Of a stretch of 64,000 nt of DNA, positions 24,201-35,880 are shown one piece after another. Below the pieces are notes generated by a model that worked only from the letters and a program-made list of their open reading frames with translations, ran no database searches and was not told the DNA's origin. The stretch's first letter is position 1. Every line of letters starts with the position of its first letter. The translations under genes were made by a program, and so were the position numbers. This DNA is from Leptidea sinapis (lineage: Eukaryota; Arthropoda; Insecta; Lepidoptera; Pieridae): the NCBI RefSeq assembly GCF_905404315.1, contig NC_066291.1, positions 12,797,501-12,861,500 of the forward strand, written 5' to 3'.

Positions 24201-25869
24201 GATTTCAGAAATAAGGATATCGTGTCCGCGGTTCTCGAGGGTGCAGAAAACAATTTTGGGATCATTTTTAAAACCGAGATCGCCGCCGCTCAAAAGTATG
24301 ATAACTAGATTATGGGTATCGTATCCGAGGTTCGCGAGGGTGCAGAAAACAATTTTGGGATCATTTTTAAATCCGAGATGGCCGCCGCTCAATAGTATGA
24401 TAACTAGATTTTGGGTATCGTATCCGAGGTTCTCGAGGGTGATGAGAACAATTTTGTGATCATTTTTCAAATCCATGATGACTGCCGCACAATATTATGT
24501 TTTCAGCAATATGGATATCGTGTCCGCGGTTCTCGAGGGTGCAGAAAACAATTTTGGGATCATTTTTAAATCCGAGATGGCCGCCGCTCAAAAGTATGAT
24601 AACTAGATTATGGGTATCGTATTCGAGGTTCTCGAGGGTGCAGAGAACAATTTTGTGATCAGTTCTCCAATCCAAGATGGCCGCCGCTCAAAAGTATAAC
24701 TACATTATGGGTATCGTATCCGAGTTTCTCGAGGGTGCTGAGAACGTTTTTGTGATCATTTTTCAAATCCAAGATGACCGCCGCACAAAATTATGATTTC
24801 AGCAATATGGATATCGTACCCGAGGTTCTCGAGGGTGCAGAGAACGATTTGGTGATAATTTTTCAATTCCAAGATGGCCGCCGCACAAAATTATGATTTC
24901 AGCAATATGGAAATCGTGTCCGAGGTTCTCAAGGGTCCAGAGAACAATTCTGAGATCATTTTTGAAATCCAAGAGGGCTGCCGTAAACAATTTTGTTTTC
25001 AGCAATATGGATATCGTGTCCGCGGTTCTCGAGGGTGCAGAAAACAATTTTGGGATCATTTTTATACCCGAGATGGCCGCCGCTCAAAAGTATGATAACT
25101 AGATTATGGGTATCGTATCCGAGGTTCTTGAGGGAGCAGAGAACGATTTTGTGATCAGTTCTCCAATCCAAGATGGCCACCGCTCAAAAGTATGATAACT
25201 AGATTATGGGTATCGTATCCGAGGTTCTCGAGTGTGCTGTGAACGATTTTGTGATCATTTTTCAAATCCAAGATGACCGCCGCACAAAATTATGATTTCA
25301 GCAATATGGATATCGTACCCGAGGTTCTCGAGGGTGCAGAGAACGATTTGGTGATAATTTTTCAATTCCAAGATGGCCGCCGCACAAAATTATGATTTCA
25401 GCAATATGGAAATCGTGTCCGAGGTTCTCAAGGGTGCAGAGAACAATTCTGTGATCATTTTTGAAATTCAAGAGGGCTGCCGTAAACAATTATGTTTTCA
25501 GCAATATGGATATCGTGTCCGCGGTTTTCGAGGGTGCAGAAAACAATTTTGGGATCATTTTTAAATCCGAGATGGCCACCGCTCAAAAGTATGGTAACTA
25601 GATTATGGGTATCGTATCCGAGGTTCTCCAAGGTGCAGAGAACGATTTTGTGATCATTTTTCAAATCCAAGAGGGCTGCCGTAAATAATTATGTTTTCAG
25701 CAATATGGATATCGTGTCCGCGGTTTTCGAGGGTGCAGAAAACAATTTTGGGATCATTTTTAAATCCGAGATGGCCACCGCTCAAAAGTATGATAACTAG
25801 ATTATGGGTATCGTATCCGAGGTTTTCCAAGGTGCAGAGAACGATTTTGTGATCATTTTTCAAATCCAA

Positions 25870-25945
25870 GATGACCGCCGCACAAAATTATGATTTCAGC
25901 AATATGGATTTAGAGAACGATTTGGTGATCATTTTTCAAATCCAA
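25870..25945 (+). repeat. Truncated type E monomer (76 bp), duplicate copy
   Basis: Same 24-bp internal deletion as at 19730-19805, exactly 6,140 bp downstream. It is useful as a length marker for dating the duplication. Confidence 0.87.
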
Positions 25946-26432
25946 GATGGCCGCCGCACAAAATTATGATTTCAGCAATATGGAAATCGTACCCGAGGTT
26001 CTCGAGGGTGCAGAGACCAATTGGTGATCATTTTTCAATTTCAAGATGGCCGCCGCACAAAATTATGATTTCAGCAATATGGAAATCATGTCCGAGGTTC
26101 TCAAGGGTGCAGAGAACAATTCTGTGATCATCATTCAAATCCAAGATGACCGCCGCACAAAATTATGATTTCAGCAATTTGGATATCGTACCCGAGGTTC
26201 TCGAGGGTGCAGAGAACGATTTGGTGATCATTTTTCAAATCCAAGATGGCCGCCGCACAAAATTATGATTTCAGCAATATGGAAATCGTGTCCGAGGTTC
26301 TCAAGGGTTCAGAGGACAATTCTGTGATCATTTTTGAAATCCAAGAGGGCTGCCGTAAACAATTATGTTTTCAGCAATATGGATATCGTGTCCGCGGTTC
26401 TCGAGGGTGCAGAAAACAATTTTGGGATCATT

Positions 26433-28900
26433 CTTAAATCCGAGATGGCCGCCACTCAAAAGTATGATAACTAGATTATGGGTATCGTATTCGAGGTTCT
26501 CGAGGGTGTAGAGAAAGATTTTGTGATCAGTTCTCCAATCGAAGATGGCCGCCGCTCAAAAGTATAACTACATTATGGGTATCGTATCCGAGGTTCTCCA
26601 AGGTGCAGAGAACGATTTTGTGATCATTTTTCAAATCCATGATGACCGCCGCACAAAACTATGATTTCAGCAATATGGATATCGTACCCGAGGTTCTCGA
26701 GGGTGCAGAGAACGATTTGGTGATCATTTTTCAAATCCAAGATGGCCGCCGCACAAAATTAGATTTCAGCAATATGGAAATCGTGTCCAAGGTTCTCAAG
26801 GGTGCAGAGAACAATTCTGTGATCATTTTTGAAATCCAAGAGGGCTGCCGTAAACAATTATGTTTTCAGCAATATGGATATCGTGTCCGCGGTTCTCGAG
26901 GGTGCAGAAAACAATTTTGGGATCACTTTTATACCCGAGATGGCCGCCGCTCAAAAGTATGATAACTAGATTATGGGTATCGTATCCGAGGTTCTTGAGG
27001 GAGCAGAGAACGATTTTGTGATCAGTTCTCCAATCCAAGATGGCCGCCGCTCAAAAGTATGATAACTAGATTATGGGTATCGTATCCGAGGTTCTCGAGT
27101 GTGCTGTGAACGATTTTGTGATCATTTTTCAAATCCAAGATGACCGCCGCACAAAATTATGATTTCAGCAATATGGATATCGTACCCGAGGTTCTCGAGG
27201 GTGCAGAGAACGATTTGGTGATCATTTTTCAATTCCAAGATGGCCGCCGCACAAAATTATGATTTCAGCAATATGGAAATCGTGTCCGAGGTTCTCAAGG
27301 GTGCAGAGAACAATTCTGTGATCATTTTTGAAATTCAAGAGGGCTGCCGTAAACAATTATGTTTTCAGCAATATGGATATCGTGTCCGCGGTTTTCGAGG
27401 GTGCAGAAAACAATTTTGGGATCATTTTTAAATCCGAGATGGCCACCGCTCAAAAGTATGGTAACTAGATTATGGGTATCGTATCCGAGGTTCTCCAAGG
27501 TGCAGAGAACGATTTTGTGATCATTTTTCAAATCCAAGATGACCGCCGCACAAAATTATGATTTCAGCAATATGGATATCGTACCCGAGGTTCTCGAGGG
27601 TGCAGAGAACGATTTGGTGATCATTTTTCAAATCCAAGATGGCCGCCGCACAAAATTATGATTTCAGCAATATGGAAATCGTACCCGAGGTTCTCGAGGG
27701 TGCAGAGACCATTTGGTGATCATTTTTCAATTTCAAGATGGCCGCCGCACAAAATTATGATTTCAGCAATATGGAAATCATGTCCGAGGTTCTCAAGGGT
27801 GCAGAGAACAATTCTGTGATAATTATTCAAATCCAAGATGACCGCCGCACAAAATTATGATTTTTGAATATGGATATCGTACCCGAGGTTCTCGAGGGTG
27901 CAGAGAACGATTTGGTGATCATTTTTCAAATCCAAGATGGCCGCCGCACAAAATTATGATTTCAGCAATATGGAAATCGTGTCCGAGGTTCTCAAGGGTG
28001 CAGAGAACAATTCCGCGATCATTTTTGAAATCCAAGAGGGCTGCCGTAAACAATTATGTTTTCAGCAATATGGATATCGTGTCCGCGGTTCTCGAGGGTG
28101 CAGAAAACAATTTTGGAATCATTTTTAAATCCGAGATGGCCACCGCTCAAGAGTATGATAACTAGATTATGGGTATCGTATCCGAGGTTCTCGAGGGTGC
28201 AGAGAACGATTTTGTGATCATTTTTCAAATGCAAGATGGCCGCCGCTCAAAAGTGTGATAACTACATTATGGGTGTCGTATCCGAGGTTCTCGAGGGTGC
28301 TGAGAACAATTTTGTGATCATTTTTCAAATCCATGATGACCGCCGCACAATATTATGATTTCAGCAATATGGATATCGTGTCCGAGGTTCTCAAGGGTGC
28401 AGAGAACAATTCTGTGATCATTTTTGAAATCCAAGAGGGCTGCTGTAAACAATCATGTTTTCAGCAATATGTATATTGTGTCCGCGGTTCTCGAGGGTGC
28501 AGAAAACAATTTTGGGATCATTTTGAAATCCGAGATAGCCGCCGCTCAAAAGTATGATAACTAAATTATGGGTATCGTATTCGAGGTTCTCCAAGGTGCA
28601 GAGAACGATTTTGTGATCATTTTTCAAATCCAAGATGACCGCCGCACAAAATTATGATTTCAGCAATATGGATATCGTACCCGAGGTTCTCGAGGGTGCA
28701 GAGAACGATTTGGTGATCATTTTTCAATTCCAAGATGGCCGCCGCACAAAATTATGATTTCAGCAATATGGAAATCGTGTTCGAGGTTCTCAAGGGTGCA
28801 GAGAACGATTTGGTGATCATTTTTCAAATCCAAGATGGCCGCCGCACAAAATAATGATTTCAGCAATATGGAAATCGTGTCCGAGGTTCTCGAGGGTACA
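26433..28900 (+). repeat. Mixed block with a 712-bp copy of the 6,140-bp unit's end
   Basis: About 26,825-27,536 matches 24,958-25,669 at offset 1,867, including the rare B tail 'atacccgagatgg' and the C mark 'agtatggtaactag'. The same sequence also sits at 18,818-19,529, so it occurs three times. The rest is mixed A, B, C and E units with growing numbers of private changes toward the right, for example 'atttttgaatatgg' at about 27,860 and 'gctgtaaacaatcatg' at about 28,441. Confidence 0.78.
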
Positions 28901-30430
28901 GAGAACAATTCTGTGATCATTTTTGAAATTCAAGAGGGCTTCCGTAAACAATTATGTTTTCAGCAATATGGATATCGTGTCCGCGGTTCTCGAGGGTGCA
29001 GAAAACAATTTTGGGATCATTTTTAAATCCGAGATGGCCGCCACTCAAAAGAATGATAACTAGATTATGGGTATCGTATTTGAGGTTCTCGAGGGTGCAG
29101 AGAACGATTTTGTGATCAGTTTTCCAATCCAAGATGGCCGCCGCTCAAAATTATGATTTCAGCAATATGGATATCGTACCCGAGGTTCTCGAGGGTGCAG
29201 AGAACGATTTGGTGATCATTTTTAAATCCGAGATGGCCGCCGCTTAAAAGTATGATAACTAAAATTTTGGGTATCGTTTCCGAGGTTCTCGAGGGTGCTG
29301 AGAACGATTTTGCGATCATTTTTCAAATCCAAGATGGCCGCCGCTCAAAAGTATGATAACTACATTATGGGTACCGTATCCGAGTTTCTCGAGGGTGCTG
29401 AGAACGTTTTTGTGATCATTTTTCAAATCCATGATGACCGCCGCACAAAATTATGATTTCAGCAATATGGAAATCGTGTCCGAGGTTCTCGAGGGTACAG
29501 AGAACAATTCTGTGATCATTTTTGAAATTCAAGAGGGCTGCCGTAAACAATTATGTATTCAGCAATATGGATATCATGTCCGCGGTTCTCGAGGGTGCAG
29601 AAAACAATTTTGGGATCATTTTTAAATCCGAGATGGCTTCCGTGCAAGATTATGATCACAAAAATATGGGTATCGTATCCGAGGTTGTCGAGAGTAAACA
29701 GAAAGATTTCGTGATCATTTTTGAAATCCAAGATGGCCGCCGCTCAATATTATGATAACTACATTAAGAGTATCGTATCCGCGGTTCTCGAGGGTTCAGA
29801 GAACGATTTTGTGATCATTTTTCAAATCGAAAATGGCCGCCGCTCAAAAGTATGATTTCAGCAATATGGATATCGTGTTCGAGGTTCTCGAAGGTGCAGA
29901 AAACAATTTTGGGATCATTTTTAAATCCGAGATGCCCCCGCTCAAAAGTATGATAACTAGATAATGGGTATCGTATCCTAGGTTCTCGAGGGTGCAGTGA
30001 ACGATTTTGTGATCAGTTTTCAAATCCAATACGGCCGCTGTGCAAGATTATGATCACAAAAATATGGATATCCTATCCGAGGTTCTCGAGGGTGCAGAAA
30101 ACAATTTTGTGATCATTTTTCTAAACCAAGATGGCTGCCGCAAACCATTATGTTTTCAGCAATATGGATATCGTGTCCGAGGTTCTCGAGGGTGCAGAAA
30201 ACAATATTGGGATCATTTTTAAATCCGAGATGGCCGCCGCTCAAAAGTATGATAACTAGATTATGGGTATCGTATCCGAGGTTCTCGAGGGTGCTGAGAA
30301 CGATTTTGTGATCATTTTTCAAATCCAAGATGGCCGCCGCTCAAAAGTATGATAACTACATTATGGGTATCGTATCCGACGTTCTCGAGGGTGCTGAGAA
30401 CGATTTTGTGATCATTTTTCTAATCCATGA
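28900..30430 (+). repeat. Most degenerate satellite stretch, with two diverged F-like units
   Basis: Units here carry more private substitutions and small indels than elsewhere, for example 'gatgcccccgctc' at about 29,932, 'ccaatacggccgctgtgc' at about 30,026, 'cattaagagtatcg' at about 29,761 and 'gagagtaaacagaaag' at about 29,691. Two F-like monomers (29632-29731 and 30030-30129) contain 'gtgcaagattatgatcacaa', clearly related to but different from the 'gtacaagactatgatcataa' of the F units further left. The stretch is still satellite in one orientation and has no unique DNA. Confidence 0.72.
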
Positions 30431-30463
30431 TGGCCGCCGCTCAAAAGTATGATAACTAGATTA

Positions 30464-32005
30464 TGGGTATCGTATCCCAGGTTCTCCAAGGAGCAGAGAA
30501 CGATTTTGTGATCATTTTTCAAATCCAAGACGACCGCCGCACAAAATTATGATTTCAGCAATATGCATATCGTACCCGAGGTTCTCGAGGGTGCAGAGAA
30601 CGATTTGGTGATAATTTTTCAATTTCAAGATGGCCGCCGCACAAAATTATGATTTCAGCAATATGGAAATCATGTCCGAGGTTCTCAAGGGTGCAGAGAA
30701 CAATTCTGTGATCATTATTCAAATCCAAGATGACCGACGCACAAAATTATGATTTCAGCAATATGGATATCGTACCCGAGGTTCTCGAGGGTGCAGAGAA
30801 CGATTTGGTGATCATTTTTCAAATCCAAGATGGCCGCCGCACAAAATTATGATTTCAGCAATATGGAAATCGTGTCCGTGGTTCTCAAGGGTGCAGAGAA
30901 AAATGCTGTGATCAGTTTTGAAATCCAAGAGGGCTGCCGTAAACGATTATGTTTTCAGCAATATGGATATCGTGTCCGCGGTTCTTGAGGCTGCAGAAAA
31001 CGATTTTGTGATCATTTTTCAAATCCAAGATGGCCGCCGCTCAAAAGTATGATAACTACATTATGGGTATCGTATCCGAGGTTCTCGAGGGTGCTGAGAA
31101 CGATTTTGTTATCATTTTTCTAATCTATGATGACCGCCGCACAAAATTATGATTTCAGCAATATGGAAATCGTGTCCGAGGTTCTCAAGGGTGCAGAGAA
31201 CAATATTGTGATCATTTTTCAAATCCAAGATGGCCGCCGCTCAAAAGTATGATTACTAGATTATGGGTATCGTATCCCAGGTTCTCCAAGGAGCAGAGAA
31301 CGATTTTGTGATCATTTTTCAAATCCAAGACGACCGCCGCACAAAATTATGATTTCAGCAATATGCATATCGTACCCGAGGTTCTCGAGGGTGCAGAGAA
31401 CGATTTGGTGATCATTTTTCAATTTCAAGATGGCCGCCGCACAAAATTATGATTTAAGAAATATGGAAATCATGTCCGAGGTTCTCAAGGGTGCAGAGAA
31501 CAATTCTGTGATCATTATTCAAATCCAAGATGACCGCCGCACAAAATTATGATTTCAGCAATATGGATATCGTACCCGAGGTTCTCGAGGGTGCAGAGAA
31601 CGATTTGGTGATCATTTTTCAAATCCAAGATGGCCGCCGCACAAAATTATGATTTCAGCAATATGGAAATCGTGTCCGTGGTTCTCAAGGGTGCAGAGAA
31701 CAATTCTGTGATCAGTTTTGAAATCCAAGAGGGCTGCCGTAAACAATTATGTTTTCAGCAATATGGATATCGTGTTCGCGGTTCTTGAGGGTGCAGAAAA
31801 CGATTTTGTGATCATTTTTCAAATCCAAGATGGCCGCCGCTCAAAAGTTTGATAACTACATTATGGGTATCGTATCCGAGGTTCTCGAGGGTGCTGAGAA
31901 CGATTTTGTGATCATTTTTCTAATCCATGATGACCGCCGCACAAAATTATGATTTCAGCAATATGGAAATCGTGTTTGAGGTTCTCAAGGGTGCAGAGAA
32001 CAATA
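30464..32005 (+). repeat. 800-bp (eight-unit) tandem duplication
   Basis: The C-like word 'cgtatcccaggttctccaag' and the following 'atatgcatatcgtaccc' at 30471 and 30561 recur at offset 800 (31271, 31361). The parallel runs to about 31,205 in the first copy and 32,005 in the second. Differences include 'aaatgctgtg' (30901) against 'caattctgtg' (31701). Confidence 0.82.
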
Positions 32006-32590
32006 TTGGGATCATTTTTTAATCCGAGATGGCCGCCGCACAAAAGTATGATAACTAGATTATGGGTATCGTATCCGAGGTTCTCAAGGGTGCAGAGAAC
32101 GATTTTGTGATCATTTTTCAAATCCAAGATGGCCGCCACTCAAAAGTATGATTACTAGATTATGGGTATCGTATTCGAGGTTCTCGAGGGTGCAGAGAAC
32201 GATTTTGTGATCATTATTCAAATGCAAGATGACCGCCGCACAAAATTATGATTTAAGCAACATGGATATCGTACCCGAGGTTCTCGAGGGTGCAGAGAAC
32301 GATTTGGTGATCATTTTTCAAATCCAAGATGGCCGCCGCACAAAATTATGATTTCAGCAATATGGAAATCGTGTCCTAGGTTCTCAAGGGTGCAGAGAAC
32401 AATTCTGTGATCATTTTTGAAATTCAAGAGGGCTACCGTAAACAATTATGTTTTCAGCAATATTGATATCATGTCCGCGGTTCTCGAGGGTGCAGAAAAC
32501 AATTTTGGGATCATTTTTAAATCCGAGATGGCAGCCGCTCAAAAGTATGATAACTAGATTTTGGGTATCGTTTCCGAGGTTCTCGAGGGT
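30471..32590 (+). repeat. Displaced duplication of about 2 kb, left copy (partner at 34,261-35,880)
   Basis: It matches 34261 onward at offset 3,790 up to about 31,203, then at offset 3,290 from about 31,704 to 32,590. The right copy therefore lacks 500 bp, which is exactly five units. The rare marks 'aaatgctgtgatcag', 'gaccgacgcac', 'gattttgttatc' and 'ggttcttgaggctgcag' are shared by both. Confidence 0.83.
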
Positions 32591-34261
32591 GCTGAGAACG
32601 ATTTTGTGATCATTTTTCAAATCCATGATGACCGCCGCACAAAATTATGATTTCAGCAATATGGAAATCGTGTCCGAGGTTCTCAAGGGTGCAGAGAACA
32701 ATTCTATGATCATTATTCAAATCCAAGATGACCGCCGCACAAAATTATGATTTCAGCAAGATGGATATGGTACCCGAGGTTCTCGAGGGTGCAGAGAGCG
32801 ATTTGGTGATCATTTTTCAATTCCAAGGTGGCCGCCGCACAAAATTATGAATTCAGCAATATGGAAATCGTGTCCGAGGTTCTCAAGGGTGCAGAGAACA
32901 TTTCTGTTATCATTTTTGAAATCCAAGAGGGCTGCCGTAAACAATTATGTTTTCAGCAATATGGATATCGTGTTCGCGGTTCTCGAGGGTGCAGAAAACA
33001 ATTTTGGGATCATTTTTAAATGCGAGATGGCCGCCGCTCATAACTATGATAACTACATTATGGGTATCGTATCCGAGGTTCTCGAGGGTGCAGAGAACGA
33101 TATTCTGATCATTTTTCAAATCCAAGATGGCCGCCGCACAAAATTATGATTTCAGCAATATGGAAATCGTGTCCGAGGTTCTCAAGGGTGCAGAGAACAA
33201 TTCTGTGATCATTTTTGAAATCCAAGAGGGCTGCCGTAAACAATTATGATTTCAGCAATATGGATATCGTGTCCGCGGTTCTCGAGGGTGCAGAAAACAA
33301 TTTTGGGATCATTTTTAAATCCGAGATGGCCGCCACTCAAAAGTATGATAACTAGATTATGGGTATCGTATTCGATGTTTTCGAGGGTGCAGAGAACGAT
33401 TTTGTGATCAGTTCTCCAATCCAAGATGGCGGCCGCTCAAAAGTATAACTACATTATGGATATCGTATCCGAGTTTCTCGAGGGTGCTGAGAACGTTTTT
33501 GTGATCATTTTTCAAATCCATGATGACCGCCGCACAAAATTATGATTTCAGCAATATGGAAATCGTGTCCGAGGTTCTCAAGGGTGCAGAGAACAATTCT
33601 GTGATCATTTTTGTAATCCAAGAGGGCTGCCGTAAACAATTATGTTTTCAGCAATATGGATATCGTGTCCGCGGTTTTCGAGGGTGCAGAAAACAATTTT
33701 GGGATCATTTTTAAATCCGAGATGGCCGCCGCTCAAAAGTATGATAACTAGATTATGGGTAACGTATCCCAGGTTCTCCAAGGAGCAGAGAACGATTTTG
33801 TGATCATTTTTCAAATCCAAGACGACCGCCGCACAAAATTATGATTTCAGCAATATGCATATCGTACCCGAGGTTCTCGAGGGTGCAGAGAACGATTTGG
33901 TGATCATTTTTAAATCCAAGATGGCCGCCGCACAAAATTATGATTTCAGCAATATGGAAATCGTACCCGAGGTTCTCGAGGGTGCAGAGAACGATTTGGT
34001 GATCATTTTTCAATTTCAAGATGGCCGCCGCACAAAATTATGATTTCAGCAATATGGAAATCGTGTCCGAGGTTCTCAAGGGTTCAGAGAACAATATTGG
34101 GATCATTTTTAAATCCGAGATGGCCGCCGCTCAAAAGTATGATAACTAGATTATGGGTATCGTATCCGAGGTTCTCGAGGGTGCAGAGAACGATTTTGTG
34201 ATCATTTTTCAAATCCAAGATGGCCGCCGCTCAAAAGTATGATTACTAGATTATGGGTATC
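32590..34261 (+). repeat. Mixed A-B-C-D/E units between the two displaced copies
   Basis: Contains the first NotI-bearing D unit (site at 33429-33436) and an A-B-C run, 'gtaatccaagagggctgcc' with 'gcggttttcgag', that is nearly repeated at 54.4-54.6 and 54.9-55.1 kb. E units with 'gcatatcgtacccg' begin to be common here. Confidence 0.75.
33423..33436 (+). other. YY1-consensus-like word overlapping a NotI site in D-type monomers (first of eight)
   Basis: The D unit here reads 'aagatggcggccgctc'. Its first 11 bases equal the AAGATGGCGGC consensus known for the animal factor YY1, and 33429-33436 is GCGGCCGC (NotI). Seven more NotI sites occur at 39813, 44798, 47287, 51871, 54262, 59546 and 61937, all in D units; the two last pairs are related by the 7,675-bp offset. 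The ordinary monomer has 'aagatggccgcc', one base off the YY1 word. Whether any protein binds is inference. Confidence 0.6.
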
Positions 34262-35880
34262 GTATCCCAGGTTCTCCAAGGAGCAGAGAACGATTTTGTG
34301 ATCATTTTTCAAATCCAAGACGACCGCCGCACAAAATTATGATTTCAGCAATATGCATATCGTACCCGAGGTTCTCGAGGGTGCAGAGAACGATTTGGTG
34401 ATAATTTTTCAATTTCAAGATGGCCGCCGCACAAAATTATGATTTCAGCAATATGGAAATCATGTCCGAGGTTCTCAAGGGTGCAGAGAACAATTCTGTG
34501 ATCATTATTCAAATCCAAGATGACCGACGCACAAAATTATGATTTCAGCAATATGGATATCGTACCCGAGGTTCTCGAGGGTGCAGAGAACGATTTGGTG
34601 ATCATTTTTCAAATCCAAGATGGCCGCCGCACAAAATTATGATTTCAGCAATATGGAAATCGTGTCCGTGGTTCTCAAGGGTGCAGAGAAAAATGCTGTG
34701 ATCAGTTTTGAAATCCAAGAGGGCTGCCGTAAACGATTATGTTTTCAGCAATATGGATATCGTGTCCGCGGTTCTTGAGGCTGCAGAAAACGATTTTGTG
34801 ATCATTTTTCAAATCCAAGATGGCCGCCGCTCAAAAGTATGATAACTACATTATGGGTATCGTATCCGAGGTTCTCGAGGGTGCTGAGAACGATTTTGTT
34901 ATCATTTTTCTAATCTATGATGACCGCCGCACAAAATTATGATTTCAGCAATATGGAAATCGTGTCCGAGGTTCTCAAGGGTGCAGAGAACAATTCTGTG
35001 ATCAGTTTTGAAATCCAAGAGGGCTGCCGTAAACAATTATGTTTTCAGCAATATGGATATCGTGTTCGCGGTTCTTGAGGGTGCAGAAAACGATTTTGTG
35101 ATCATTTTTCAAATCCAAGATGGCCGCCGCTCAAAAGTTTGATAACTACATTATGGGTATCGTATCCGAGGTTCTCGAGGGTGCTGAGAACGATTTTGTG
35201 ATCATTTTTCTAATCCATGATGACCGCCGCACAAAATTATGATTTCAGCAATATGGAAATCGTGTTTGAGGTTCTCAAGGGTGCAGAGAACAATATTGGG
35301 ATCATTTTTTAATCCGAGATGGCCGCCGCACAAAAGTATGATAACTAGATTATGGGTATCGTATCCGAGGTTCTCAAGGGTGCAGAGAACGATTTTGTGA
35401 TCATTTTTCAAATCCAAGATGGCCGCCACTCAAAAGTATGATTACTAGATTATGGGTATCGTATTCGAGGTTCTCGAGGGTGCAGAGAACGATTTTGTGA
35501 TCATTATTCAAATGCAAGATGACCGCCGCACAAAATTATGATTTAAGCAACATGGATATCGTACCCGAGGTTCTCGAGGGTGCAGAGAACGATTTGGTGA
35601 TCATTTTTCAAATCCAAGATGGCCGCCGCACAAAATTATGATTTCAGCAATATGGAAATCGTGTCCTAGGTTCTCAAGGGTGCAGAGAACAATTCTGTGA
35701 TCATTTTTGAAATTCAAGAGGGCTACCGTAAACAATTATGTTTTCAGCAATATTGATATCATGTCCGCGGTTCTCGAGGGTGCAGAAAACAATTTTGGGA
35801 TTATTTTTAAATCCGAGATGGCAGCCGCTCAAAAGTATGATAACTAGATTTTGGGTATCGTTTCCGAGGTTCTCGAGGGT
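34261..35880 (+). repeat. Displaced duplication of about 2 kb, right copy with a 500-bp deletion
   Basis: Partner of 30471-32590. At about 34,993 'gagaacaattctgtgatcag' follows where the left copy has 'caatattgtgatc'. From here the sequence tracks the second 800-bp subunit of the left copy, so the deletion is a recombination between the two 800-bp subunits. It ends at about 35,880, where 'gggtgcagagaacgatttgg' replaces 'gggtgctgagaacgattttg'. Confidence 0.83.

Larger units (their letters stand above)
20224..26363 (+). repeat. 6,140-bp tandem segmental duplication, copy 2
   Basis: Near-exact copy of 14084-20223, including the octamer (20501-21295), the truncated monomer (25870-25945) and rare words such as 'ggttcagaggacaattctg'. 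Matching to copy 1 continues to about 26,432, where 'ttcttaaatcc' departs from 'tttttaaatcc', then 'gccactc' from 'gctgctc'. The absence of insertions or deletions over 6 kb shows that the duplication is recent compared with the divergence of the monomers. Confidence 0.9.

Noticed and set aside
14084..26432. Assembly artefact as the explanation for the 6,140-bp copies
   Set aside because: At least six internal substitutions distinguish the copies and their outer flanks differ, which a simple assembly duplication would not give. It cannot be fully excluded without reads.
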